NCBI RefSeq assembly: GCF_030272615.1
Contig: NC_081411.1
Coordinates: 826,884,897 to 826,948,896, forward strand
From: Cryptomeria japonica
Lineage: Eukaryota; Streptophyta; Pinopsida; Cupressales; Cupressaceae
Direction: 5' to 3'
DNA length: 64,000 bases
The position numbers and the translations under genes are program-made. Shown in pieces: positions 1 to 10,009 of the stretch. Each line of letters begins with the position of its first letter. The first letter of the stretch is position 1. The notes beneath the pieces were generated by a model. The model was not told the DNA's origin and did not search any database. It saw only the letters and a list, made by a program, of their open reading frames with translations.

Positions 1-2640
1 TAATCTTGTTTTACAGTCAAACATTCCTATAAAGAGACATCATTTCTATGATAGGCAAGCTCCATGTTTTTCAATTGAGAGCATGGTTCCTAGTACTAAT
101 TTTTACACAAAATACTCATTTTTTTGTTTTGGTTTTGTAGGTTCTAATGGAGATTGGAAATTTCTTGAGAAGCAAAAATAATTTGTCTATGAATGGAGTA
201 TCTAATGCTCAATCCAAAAATTACAACCGCATGAAAAAAATTATAATTTTGTAATGTACTCCAATAAATCAATTGTATTTTTGGAAGCCCTCCTTTCTCA
301 AGATAAGTAAATGGCTTCAATTTTTTTCCCTTAAACCCTTTATATGTAGCTCACATGGGCATCCACCCATCATATAAAGGGGTCTAAAATTATACATGGT
401 GCATGTGGACCATGTTTGCCCTATTCTTTGGATTATATATTCCTTTGTATATATTAGGTGAAGTTTGATAATAGTTTTTTGAAATTTCCTTTTAGAGTTT
501 GGTTTTCCGCTTACAAACAATTGCCAATGAAGGCCCTTTTTTGGACATGGCAGTATTGGTGCACTTAGTAAAAAATATTCCTTCCAAAAGCCAATAAATC
601 TTTGCATTTTAAGAGAATGTGAAATCAGTTTAATAAAGATAATATTTTGATAGAGAAGATGGTTTGCGGGTAACAAGCTATATGTAGATGGTTTTAAATG
701 AAAAAGGAAATTTTGTTTACAAGAGTCGAGCACAAACTGTTGAAGTTACTTGACTATGGAATTCCATAAATATAATGTCTACAAAAGTTTATAACCATGG
801 CATAAGAATGCCCAATTATGTTGCCAAAAATGTTTTTTACTGCAAAAACATTAGAAGAATTATGACTAAGATATATTTCACAACTAAATAGATCAATGAT
901 AAATTTTTTTGAAAACCTATCATAACATTCACATATATAAACAATTGGGTTAGTCAAGAAACTACTTAAAAATGCACAAATTTTCAAGTGAAACGTGCAA
1001 GTTATTTCTGACTAGGAATTTTGTGTAATATTAATCTCCAAGTTAATTAATGATATATGTGGAGATAGATGACAATCTAATTGATCATAGAGCTTAACAT
1101 GTATACCCTTAATAGTTGCATGTTTTTTCATGGAACTTAATGCTAATAAGGGGATATCTTTTTTTAGCAAGGTGTTAATATTCAAGAGGAGGATGAAGGA
1201 GAATTGTCATTATATGTAATATTAAAAAATTTGTGAGAATTGTCAATAATGTAGGCATTTCAATATGAAGAATGGTAGATTTGCTCCAACTTTATAGTTT
1301 TAGGTCAAAACTAATTATCAATAAAAAACCAATTTCATTCACAGATCACTCATGTTGAAAGAAGTGTTGCAATGTATAGGATGCAATATGAACAAAATAT
1401 TGAAATACATAGTTATCATCAAATGAGGATGAAACAATTGCTTTAATTACTATAGAGAAGGAAGAATGACTTTTTTAATTTAAAAATGATAATATGGTAA
1501 CCATAAACATTCCTTATGATATACTTTATCAATCTATTTTGGTGAAAGTTGATTTATATCAAGCTTCATGTGAGATGTATGCAACACAAGTTTTTCTTTA
1601 GTTTAGATATTCATGAATCCATTCAAAGATGGAGTGTTAGTGTATTCCATGCATTAAATAGAAATATTGTTAATGAAATTTTAGATGTAGTTCAAGAATA
1701 TACAAAGACGTGTGTTGAGAAAGTCTCACTTACTAACTTTCACATTTCTCTTTGTGATCATATAATAATTTCTATTTCTATCAATATATATTTCCCCAAA
1801 ACTATCAATGGTTTTGTATAATTTCCTAATACTACAACTAAAGAATCTCACAATGATGACAATGTCTAAGACTATTGCTATAAGTTCGTGCTCACCATCC
1901 ATCAACATAAATGACAAAATTGACCATTGTTATCACATGAAAATAAAAATAAATATATAAAACACAAATGAATTGATAAAAGAAATTATTAATATGATAT
2001 AAGATCACTTCCATTTGTATACCATACTTAAAAAAAAATTAAAAATCATGCTATATTTATGATATTTTTATCATTTTTTAAATTAAAAAAGAATGAAAAG
2101 AAGAAAACACTCACCATAATGTTACTATTCTAAGAAACAAGTTTAGGAAAAAAAACAATTTGACTAGAAATGAATATGAGAGAAAACTTGTTATTGATTT
2201 TGTAAAAGATAAAAATTATTCATCTAGTTCAATAAAAAACATCTAGAATACAAATTAATCCTCAAAGATGTAAGTTAATATTCTATATAAAAACCTAACA
2301 TTATAATAAATATAAAACACAAACATTCCCTTCAAGATCATCCCCAAAAAACTTCCTATCGGCTTACCATTGCATGCAAATAACATGTAATTGCTAGTAA
2401 ATAATATAACTTATCTATTAATAATAAAAAATAACATGTTTTATTTTATAAATTAAGATTTCAAAAATTATTGTATTGAACAAAGTATAACTTAAACTAT
2501 AAATCATTCTATTTTTTATTTTTTAATACAAATATTTAGAATTATATTATTACTTTTAAATAATATAAATTTAATACATTCTATTATTTAAATTAGAATT
2601 TAAAAAGAAATCTAAAATTATCGTATTATGAACTATGAAC
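1..2640. other. AT-rich stretch without recognisable gene
   Basis: I see no gene I can support here. Open frames at 317-733 and 754-987 (-) and 1549-1821 (+) are short, AT-rich in composition and show no domain. A pyrimidine-rich acceptor-like site followed by a short open stretch occurs near 140-255, but no partner exon was found. Sequence from about 1,900 to 2,640 is very AT-rich. A small direct repeat built on AACTATGAACT lies at about 2,630-2,660. Confidence 0.5.
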
Positions 2641-3137
2641 TCTGAACTATGAACTAGGACATACACCATTATTGTATTATTGTATTTGCAGCGACTCAAC
2701 TATTATGAATTATCACACCCACCATTATTGAAGTGTCACATCGTACCGCCACTTCTTGTCTTCCACTTACTTTCCTGCACGAGGTAGGGTCCACCTTACA
2801 CACGGACTCTACGATATTGATTCATATTGCCTGGTTATTCCGAGGCATGATAATGCAATTTTCATCATTCCACCTTTACTTTGGAAAAAAAAAGGCCAAA
2901 ACAATGGAAATGAGATGCCCGTGACTTGACATAAAGCAATATTCACATGGTTGCCATACCACTTTTGTCTGCCACTTGTCAAATGATTCTGCTTTTCTTC
3001 CACGCGGTTTCATACGTGCAAACCCCTCACTCAATCTACGCGTTTAATAATTTCTCATTTACTTCTGAAAATAATTCACCTCCCAGAGCACTGACCCTGC
3101 TTTCCTGCGTTCATCGTCTTCACTTCTATCCAATTCC

Positions 3138-3694
3138 ATGGCGTCTACTTCTACAGGTGCTCGTAAACGAAAGAATGAAGAAAGTCTTGCTTTTCATGAA
3201 GTCGCGCCATCTGCGTCTACATCTGCCTCAACACTCCAGGAAAAGCCCCGCTACGATGTGTTCATCAATCATCGTGGACCAGATGTCAAACACACGCTAG
3301 CTACCAGGATCTATAACGTCCTAAAGGATATGAATGTCACAGCCTTTTTAGATTCCGAGGAGTTGGAATATGGCGATTTCTTGCCTACAACATTACAATC
3401 AGCAATGCATAGTGCTTCCATTCATATAGCAATTTTTTCTGAGAACTATGCAAAATCACCTTGGTGTTTGGCAGAGCTCTCATTTATGCTTACCACTGGT
3501 GCTAAAATTGTTCCTGTATTCTACCATGTAGAGCCCACTGATCTCAGATATGTAGAACAAGGGAAGGGAATCTACGTTGATGCTTTTGTGCAGTATGAAA
3601 AGAAGCATAGATACAGCCCACAGAAGCTTCAAGAGTGGAAAATGGCACTCAAAAATGTCTCTTGCTACAAAGGCCAAATCATTAAAAATAATGA
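3138..3694 (+). CDS. Exon 1 of TNL copy A: TIR domain
   Basis: The exon encodes a Ser/Thr-rich leader of about 38 residues followed by a TIR domain. The opening motif YDVFINHRGPD stands where most plant TIRs have YDVFLSFRG. Later motifs are SPWCLAEL, which contains the glutamate that is catalytic in NADase-active TIRs, and PVFYHVEPTDLR. The exon ends at GA|GTACGT with two bases of an Asp codon; the codon is completed after the acceptor TTCAG at 3813-3817. The splice site and the following intron are conserved in copy B at about 53,531. This exon has no stop codon or frame break. Confidence 0.9.
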
Positions 3695-3817
3695 GTACGT
3701 ACTAAACATTTGGCTTCTCGACTTCAATAAATATGCCTTATTTCTCTTATTTATGTGTTTAACTTTCACCTAATAATCCGTTCTGTTTTTGTTTCTCCAA
3801 TGTTTTTACTTGTTCAG

Positions 3818-4887
3818 TGATGAAATGGGGTTCCTGAAGAATATTGTGAATATTGTATTGAAAGAAATAAACAACGTGCCATTAGTGGTTGCAAACCATC
3901 CTGTCGGTCTCGAAGAAACAGTAATAGACTTTGAAAAGAATGCACTCCAATCTAGTCAGGAGGGTGTACAAATCGTGGGAATTTGGGGTATGGGTGGCTC
4001 CGGTAAAACCACGCTTGCCAAAACTTTATACAATAAAATATCTTCATCTATGGAGAAGTCTAGTTTTATATTTGATGTTAGAGATGGTGCAACCAAAGGC
4101 ATGTTGCATAACAAGCAGATTCAACTCCTCAAAGATCTTGGAGTCAAAGAAGAAGACCGAAAATTTGACAATATAGAGCAAGGTATGGCAATTCTTGCAA
4201 AGACTTTGAGATCTGTCAAGGTGCTCATTGTTCTTGATGATGTGGATCATGCGGATCAGCTTTATGCTCTGTTGCCTGTAAAAGATAGGCTTGGAGGGGG
4301 CAGTCTTATCATTATTACAACACGGGAGTACGAAGTTCTTAAATCAAAGGGCATATCATCTGTGTATAAAATGAGAGCACTCGATCCGTTTTATTCAGAG
4401 CAGCTTTTTTGTTGGCATGCTTTCTCACAATCTGTTCCTCTCAACGGATTTGAGGAGCTAACAAATTTTTAGGTGCTTGCAACGGATTACCCTTGTCTCT
4501 AAAGGTATTTGGAGCACAATTATATGGAGAGTTTCGCAAAGAATATTGGGAGTCTGTACTGGACAAGATTTCTAGAATATTGCCCGATGATATTAGAGAG
4601 AAACTCAAACTAAGTTATGAAGCCCTTGATTATGAAGAGAAAGAGATGTTCCTTGACACTGCATGTTTCTTTATAGGAGAAGATAATAGTTTAGCCATTG
4701 AAGTATGGAATGGTTCAGGGTGGAGTGGTATGCATGGTTGGGAAAAGCTCTTCAATAAATGTTTGGTCGAACTTGACAAGGAGAATTGCATAAGAATGCA
4801 TGACCACTTGCGAGATCTAGGAAGAGAAATTGCAGGCCAACATTCTCCTTACAGATTTTGGTTACCCCACAAATTATTAAGCCAAAG
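3818..4887 (+). pseudogene. Exon 2 of TNL copy A: NB-ARC nucleotide-binding domain with two frame breaks
   Basis: This is the ATP/ADP-binding switch of the receptor. In order it shows the P-loop GMGGSGKTT (about residue 243), RNBS-A, kinase-2 VLIVLDDVD, RNBS-B GGGSLIIITTRE, GLPLSLKVFG, the CFF motif of RNBS-D, and MHDHLRDLGREI. The frame breaks between RNBS-C and GLPL: TAG closes the frame at 4470-4472 and the GLPL part continues in the next frame. Copy B has four more bases at this point. A second one-base difference near 4,870 is needed to join exon 3 in phase. All catalytic and binding motifs on either side are otherwise good, so the decay looks recent. Confidence 0.85.
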
Positions 4888-5130
4888 GTGAAGTTAATAC
4901 TTTCCTTTCATTTTGTGAATAGATAGTGGAAAGGAAAACATATTTCTATACCCACATGTTGTGTCTAAGAATTTATTTTATTTTATGAGTTAAATAGCTG
5001 TTTATGAAAACAGTATCAGTTTTTAAAATCTGCTTGGCAGCTTACCTATTTATTTATTGTGTATCTTCAAACGGCCGACAAATTGATTTTCATTTATAAA
5101 AGATTGTGTGTTATTGTTTTGTTATTGCAG

Positions 5131-5807
5131 AAAGGAGATGACATTCGAGGAATAATAGCTGTCCCAAGCGCGATAACAACATGGGGTCTAGATTTAGAGG
5201 TATTTAGTTGTATGCGAAAGAGAGAAAAAGAGGGATGTGTATACAATAATTGAATTGGCTGTTTAAACAAGAGAGCAGTATTTAAAACTAAACTGTATTT
5301 TATTATTAAGGGTGACTAAACAAAAAAACAAATAGGTGCGCATGCAAACTGCTGTTCTATTTAAAAAAATTTTAAATTAAAAAATCGAATATTGATCATG
5401 CATATTTTCACTAGTTTTCAAGTGTTAGTATAAGACTCTAGACTTATGCTTTTATCTTATTATTTAATGCACTTTCTATTCAGAATGGGAGGTTCTATCA
5501 AGTGATGAACTATTATAATCAAGATAACAGCTTGAACAAGGCAGTCATGGATAGTACTAATGGAGCAGATTGGTCACTCACACTCTCTTCACTTGGACCA
5601 AAGATTTTTGTGATTAGAGGAGATTATTTTAATAAAGCAATCTATGAAGTATCAAGAGACCTGGTCTGGCTTCGCTGGTCTGAAATTGGACAGAGAAATC
5701 TTCCCTCACAGCTTTCATTGAAAAATTTGAGTGTCTTAGAACTCTATGAAGACTACCTTGGAAGAGGGGGAAATCACTTGAAAGAGCTGTGGGAGACTGA
5801 TAGCGAT
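5131..5807 (+). CDS. Exons 3 and 4 of TNL copy A: NB-LRR linker and first LRR-like segment
   Basis: Exon 3 (5131-5199, 23 codons) follows TTGCAG and ends at GAG|GTATTT. Exon 4 (5484-5807, 108 codons) follows ATTCAG and ends at GAT|GTAAGC. Both are phase 0 at each end. Exon 4 carries the start of the leucine-rich region, with motifs such as LVWLRW and LSVLELYED, typical of the region just after NB-ARC in TNLs. The introns are short (about 240-290 bp) and AT-rich, as expected in plants. No break was seen in either exon. Confidence 0.75.
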
Positions 5808-5893
5808 GTAAGCATCTTCCCTTTCAAATAAATTTATAGTTTAATTTTTTTAATAGTTGTTGAATGTTTTGCACTTTTATACATGGGTTGCAG

Positions 5894-7258
5894 GCTCCTG
5901 TGCAGCTAAGAGTGTTAGTTATTTCAGGATGCCTTAAATTCCAAAGATTTCCAACGTCAATAGGGCGTCTCAATTTATTGAAAAAGATAGTAATCGTACA
6001 TGGCTTCAATTTAACGATTCTGCCAGAAGAATTTTGCCATCTTCGATCGCTGGAGGACTTAGTATTGCATGCTTGTCGTCAGCTATCATCACTACCCACC
6101 AATTTTGGCGACTTGAGAAGTTTGCGGTCTCTAGATTTGAGTTGCTGCGGGAAATTGAGTATGATGCCAGATTCTTTTAAGAAACTGATGCTTCTACAAT
6201 ATCTCAATTTAGAGTCCTGTCATGAACTCATACTTGCGTCAGAGGATTTTGAAAACATCACAAAGCTGGAGTACATAAATCTTATCAGGTGCAGTCAATT
6301 GAAAGAGTTGCCTCGTCATCTCACAAATCAGGCCTGCTTGAGAGAGCTCTATTTGGCACCGTCAGGGAGATTTATCTTTATGGGAGGGAAAATGAGGTTA
6401 AGGGAGCTACCAATTAACATTGGTCAATTAAGCAGGATACAAAAGATAAGCATTGGGAGTGAGTTGTTGACAACCTTGCCGACCTCTCTCGGGGATTTGT
6501 CCTTCTTGACAAATCTTCAAATTGGAAGGTGTCCGAACCTGGAATCTTTGCCGACCTCTCTAGGAGATTTGTCCTCCTTGACGACACTTGTAATTTATGA
6601 TTGTTCAAGCCTGGAATCTTTGCCGACCTCTCTAGGAGATTTGCCCTCCTTGAGGAATCTTTCAATTGTTGCTTGCAAAGATCTATTTTCTTTGCCGGCC
6701 TCTTTGGAGCGTCTTAATCTCTTAGAGCATTTAAGGATAGATGCGTGCCCAATCAATTGTTTACCTTCTGGATTGAGTAACCTTAAGGATATAGTTCTAA
6801 AAGGAACACAAGTGTGCAGGATTTCAATGTCTGAAGACCGTTATCCCCGCCTTGAGAGCCTAGAGCTTAAGGAAAATCATCATTTAACGGAGATCGAAGC
6901 AGTTCCAACGACAGTCAGGTCAATAGAAATGAGCGACTGTAAAATGCTGAAGAAGCTAAGGGTTCCTTGTGATCTAGTAAATCTTGAACGCCTGCAAATA
7001 AGCTATTGTCCAGAGTTGGAAGAGCTCCCGAGCTTTGCACATTCAACTTCTCTCAGAGAATTTGAACTAGTATATGGTTGCTACCGAATTCAGAAAATTA
7101 AAGGTTTGGAAAATTGCACAAGATTGGAAAGTTTGAGAGTAGAGACCTGCTGGGAGGTGCCCGGTATAGAAAGTTTGGAGGGCATGGAGAAATTGAGGGT
7201 GGTGGAACTCAGAGCAAGCAAGGGATCAGTTATCGAACGTTGCATTCAAACGATAGAG
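5894..7258 (+). CDS. Exon 5 of TNL copy A: leucine-rich repeat domain
   Basis: This 455-codon exon encodes the ligand- or effector-sensing LRR domain. It starts after TTGCAG and ends at GAG|GTAATT, phase 0 on both sides. About 17 repeats of 22-24 residues can be followed. Three consecutive repeats with the core LPTSLGDL (nucleotides about 6,476, 6,548 and 6,620) are spaced exactly 72 bp apart and are nearly identical at the DNA level, so they arose by recent tandem duplication. Later repeats are irregular. The frame is open throughout, without a stop. Confidence 0.85.
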
Positions 7259-7344
7259 GTAATTCAATTGTTTCTAGTAATTAAATTTTCTAATTATGTT
7301 CATCTGATTGTCCATTGACTGAATGTTGTGCAAGAAATTTGCAG

Positions 7345-7761
7345 AAATGGCCAGATGAAATAAGTATATGTATGCCCGCAGTCCCTGAGGCGTCCTCAAT
7401 TGTAGACTCCTTACCGCTCTCTCCAAATCTCGTGCTCTTTCACTCCCTCCAAATTGGGCCGATGTCCACGTTGGTGAAGTTGCCTCCCTCCAATGGCGAT
7501 GCCCTTATGCTCTGTTGTGTTATAAATAGTGTTTCTTCATTTAACACGTTAGTGCCTCCACAGGGTATTTTTTTCTTGAAAGAGGGTAGATGGGCATGGG
7601 TAGGTGTCTACAAATCACAGAATGGAAATGAGTTCATAATAGGCACGGTCAAAAACGACACGTGCAAAGTGGAGAAATGTTTGGCTGTGCGAGGGGATAA
7701 ACAAAAAGTAGTGGAGGCATTTCACAGCTGGTTACCTTTTTTAAGAAAGCTGGGTATTTGA
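7345..7761 (+). CDS. Exon 6 of TNL copy A: post-LRR C-terminal domain
   Basis: The last exon follows the acceptor TTTGCAG and runs 138 codons to TGA at 7759-7761. It encodes the globular domain found after the LRR in many TNLs, with the core LVLFHSLQIGPM and, near the end, a stretch around WAWVGVYKSQNGNEF. In other TNLs this region (C-JID-like) can take part in effector contact; that role is inferred here from position only. The frame is intact. Confidence 0.7.
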   Translation, partial: KWPDEISICMPAVPEASSIVDSLPLSPNLVLFHSLQIGPMSTLVKLPPSNGDALMLCCVINSVSSFNTLVPPQGIFFLKEGRWAWVGVYKSQNGNEFIIGTVKNDTCKVEKCLAVRGDKQKVVEAFHSWLPFLRKLGI

Positions 7762-7794
7762 AGGCAGCGAGTGTCGGGTTAATTTTCATTAAAC

Positions 7795-7800
7795 AATAAA
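7795..7800 (+). terminator. Likely poly(A) signal of TNL copy A
   Basis: AATAAA lies 34 bases after the stop codon of the TNL gene. This is a short but plausible distance for a plant polyadenylation signal. No second AATAAA is closer. Confidence 0.5.
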
Positions 7801-8548
7801 GAGTGAAATTACTTCAGTGCTCGGGTTTGCCATTTTCTTTAAATGTAACTAAAGATTTACCAAGTAATTTATATTGGTTAACTTTTCAAATATGAATGCC
7901 ATCTAATAATATCTAATCTTACTTCGTATTATTATGATGTAATAGTTTCAAATTATAAGAGCATTTGTTTCATTAATAGTTATATTAGGTAAACATTACA
8001 ATTTAATTCGTATTAATTTTATTAATAAAGTAAAAGAATATATCATTTGTATATTATATATTATAATAAATTTAAAATTTAATGTATATATGATAAAAAA
8101 TAAAAAATAAATCAACCTTTTTTTAGAAAACTTTTGTACTTTAGTAATAGGGAAGAGAACTTAATATTTGACAATGTTTAAAGACTAATATTTTTAAAAG
8201 CATAGTATTGATAGTTGTGACTTCAAGATTGTTAATGTTATATATTCCTACTTATAATTGAATAAAATATGCTTTTTAAATCTAAAAAGTAATCAATCAT
8301 GTGATTTTACATTAGTGCATCAACATGACTTAGTAAACAACTATTATGATGGTTATTATAATACATAAATTGTTGGTTAACAGATTTGCCTTTTCTTTGA
8401 TTTTTATATGGTTTTAAAATAATGACTCGTGCATACCCTTTATGAAAAAACAAATAAACCAACTTTTCATATCAAATCAATCATATCAACAAATTTTGAT
8501 AGCATATCTAACAATTTTTCTTTGAATCAACATGCGCACACATGTCAC
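7801..8548. other. AT-rich spacer, no gene seen
   Basis: The spacer between the TNL gene and the LTR at 8,566 is strongly AT-rich. I see no open frame or repeat in it. It ends with a purine-rich stretch (about 8,549-8,565) directly before the LTR. Confidence 0.5.
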
Positions 8549-8565
8549 TTCAAAGAGAGGCAAAA

Positions 8566-10005
8566 TGTAGACATATAAAAATGACCACTTTCCTAGGTGA
8601 ATATTTAATATTCATTTTAACCTCATTCCTCTATTTAATTAAATGAATTACTTAATTTATTTAATTAAGTTCACTTAAGCCTTTCATAACCTTTAATTGA
8701 ATAAATCACTTTATTTAATTAATTTCCCTTTCTCCCCTATTAATTAAATTTACATTTAATTAAATTCATCCTTGCATGTAAATAAATCTAATTTATTTAT
8801 TTAAATCCCCCACTTGTATTTATGCAAGTTGCATCTATTTTTGTTGAAATAATGTAATTTATTTTAATTAAAATTCCCCTCCATCCACTTGCAAAATCCT
8901 ACATCTCCCACTTGCCTCTCTAAACCCCCTTCTAGATTCTTCTAATCACTTCTAATTAGCCTAACCCATCTCCTAAATATTATCACATCCCAAAGAAAAG
9001 GGAAGTCACTTCTCAAACTCTCAAAGTATTCAATAACCATTAAAGGCTTTATCCATTCAACAAGATAACTTGTTGAGTTCCCCCAAATTTGGAAGGACTC
9101 TTACAAATTTGTCCCCAAAGCCTTCCTGGCCATTAATGGTTAACTCAACCTTCTTGCATGGTTAGGGACTTTCTCTCTAACTTAACCCTCATCTAACCCA
9201 AGGGTCTCATCAAGCATTCATGGATTTAACCTTGGTTATCCCTTTAACCCTTGCACAAGAGTTCATCCCTTGGGTAAAACCTTTATCCAATGGATAACCT
9301 TAATCTAACCTTAACCCTTACCTCCTAAGGTAACCATCATGTCTTCTCAAGCATTTAATGCTTCTCTCATCTCCTCTCAAGCAACCTCTTGTTGACAATT
9401 GTCACCATTTCATTGGTGAGAATTGTAAACATGGATTGATAACTTTCAATCCTGGCCCTTGTTAAGATTATCCAATCTTGAATATCCATTGCCATATTTT
9501 TCCTATAAATCTAGCTCTTATTCTCTCATTTTAGGATATTCAAATTTCATGCATCTAATCTATAGTCATTTTATTAAGCATTTAGCCTTTCTTTGATAAA
9601 AATAATCTTAATAGCATTTTAGAAGTAATTTTAGATATCATAGCATATCCATGTTAGACTAGTATATATTGTTAGGATAGGATTATTAATCTTCAGCATA
9701 ACATCATATTCATGCTAGTTCAAATCAACATAGATTCAATATCATACATATCTAGGAATGCATTCATGTTGAATTAATCAAACATCAATAATTCTTGGAG
9801 TTGTCAATCTTAAGTCACTTTGCTCAGTTGTCTGAGAGAAAAGGAATTGACTTGAGGGATCCCATGAGATAGAGAACAATGGAACACCTCTTGGGAAGTT
9901 GAGATGTTCAATATAGATCCATAACTTGCACCAAGAGTCCCATTGATGTGTGGATCTTTTTTAAACTGAATTTTACGTTTCTTTACCCCACATTTCTCGC
10001 ACACA
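8566..10005 (+). mobile_element. LTR of a degraded Ty3/gypsy element (element A), plus orientation
   Basis: The block starts TGTAGACATA and ends CACACA. Its first 900 bases are clearly similar to the reverse complement of the LTRs at 23.4-25.2 and 37.6-39.5 kb: the same start, the same ATTTAATT-rich stretches, and the same CCCACTTGC and CCTTCTAGATTCTTCTAA segments. After the TATA box (TATAAAT at 9,504-9,510) the two families diverge, so U3 is shared but R-U5 is not. A primer-binding-site-like sequence follows at 10,010, which makes this a 5' LTR. No partner LTR was found. The purine tract just before it could equally be the PPT of a preceding, lost element. Confidence 0.72.
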
Positions 10006-10009
10006 TTTA

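Larger units (their letters stand above)
3138..7761 (+). pseudogene. TIR-NB-LRR disease-resistance-type gene (copy A), six exons, two frame breaks
   Basis: This is an intracellular immune-receptor-type gene of the TNL class; such proteins sense pathogen effectors and signal through the TIR domain. Exons read from splice sites and phase: 3138-3694, 3818-4887, 5131-5199, 5484-5807, 5894-7258, 7345-7761. The order is TIR, NB-ARC, short linker, LRR, and a post-LRR C-terminal domain; ignoring the breaks it would be about 1,268 residues. The P-loop, kinase-2, GLPL and MHD motifs are all present. Two breaks appear on alignment with copy B (53.4-54.7 kb): four bases are missing near 4,460, giving a TAG at 4470-4472, and one base is missing near 4,870. 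After both are allowed for, every exon phase agrees. The ATG at 3138 precedes the TIR domain by about 40 residues. It may be a recent pseudogene, or the breaks may be assembly errors. Confidence 0.88.

Noticed and set aside
1549-1821. Possible gene at 1.5-1.8 kb
   Set aside because: It is 90 codons of AT-rich sequence with no motif, no splice context and no similarity to anything in the window.
6414-6665. Minus-strand open frame with three similar segments inside the LRR exon
   Set aside because: It is the antisense shadow of the 72-bp LRR duplication.
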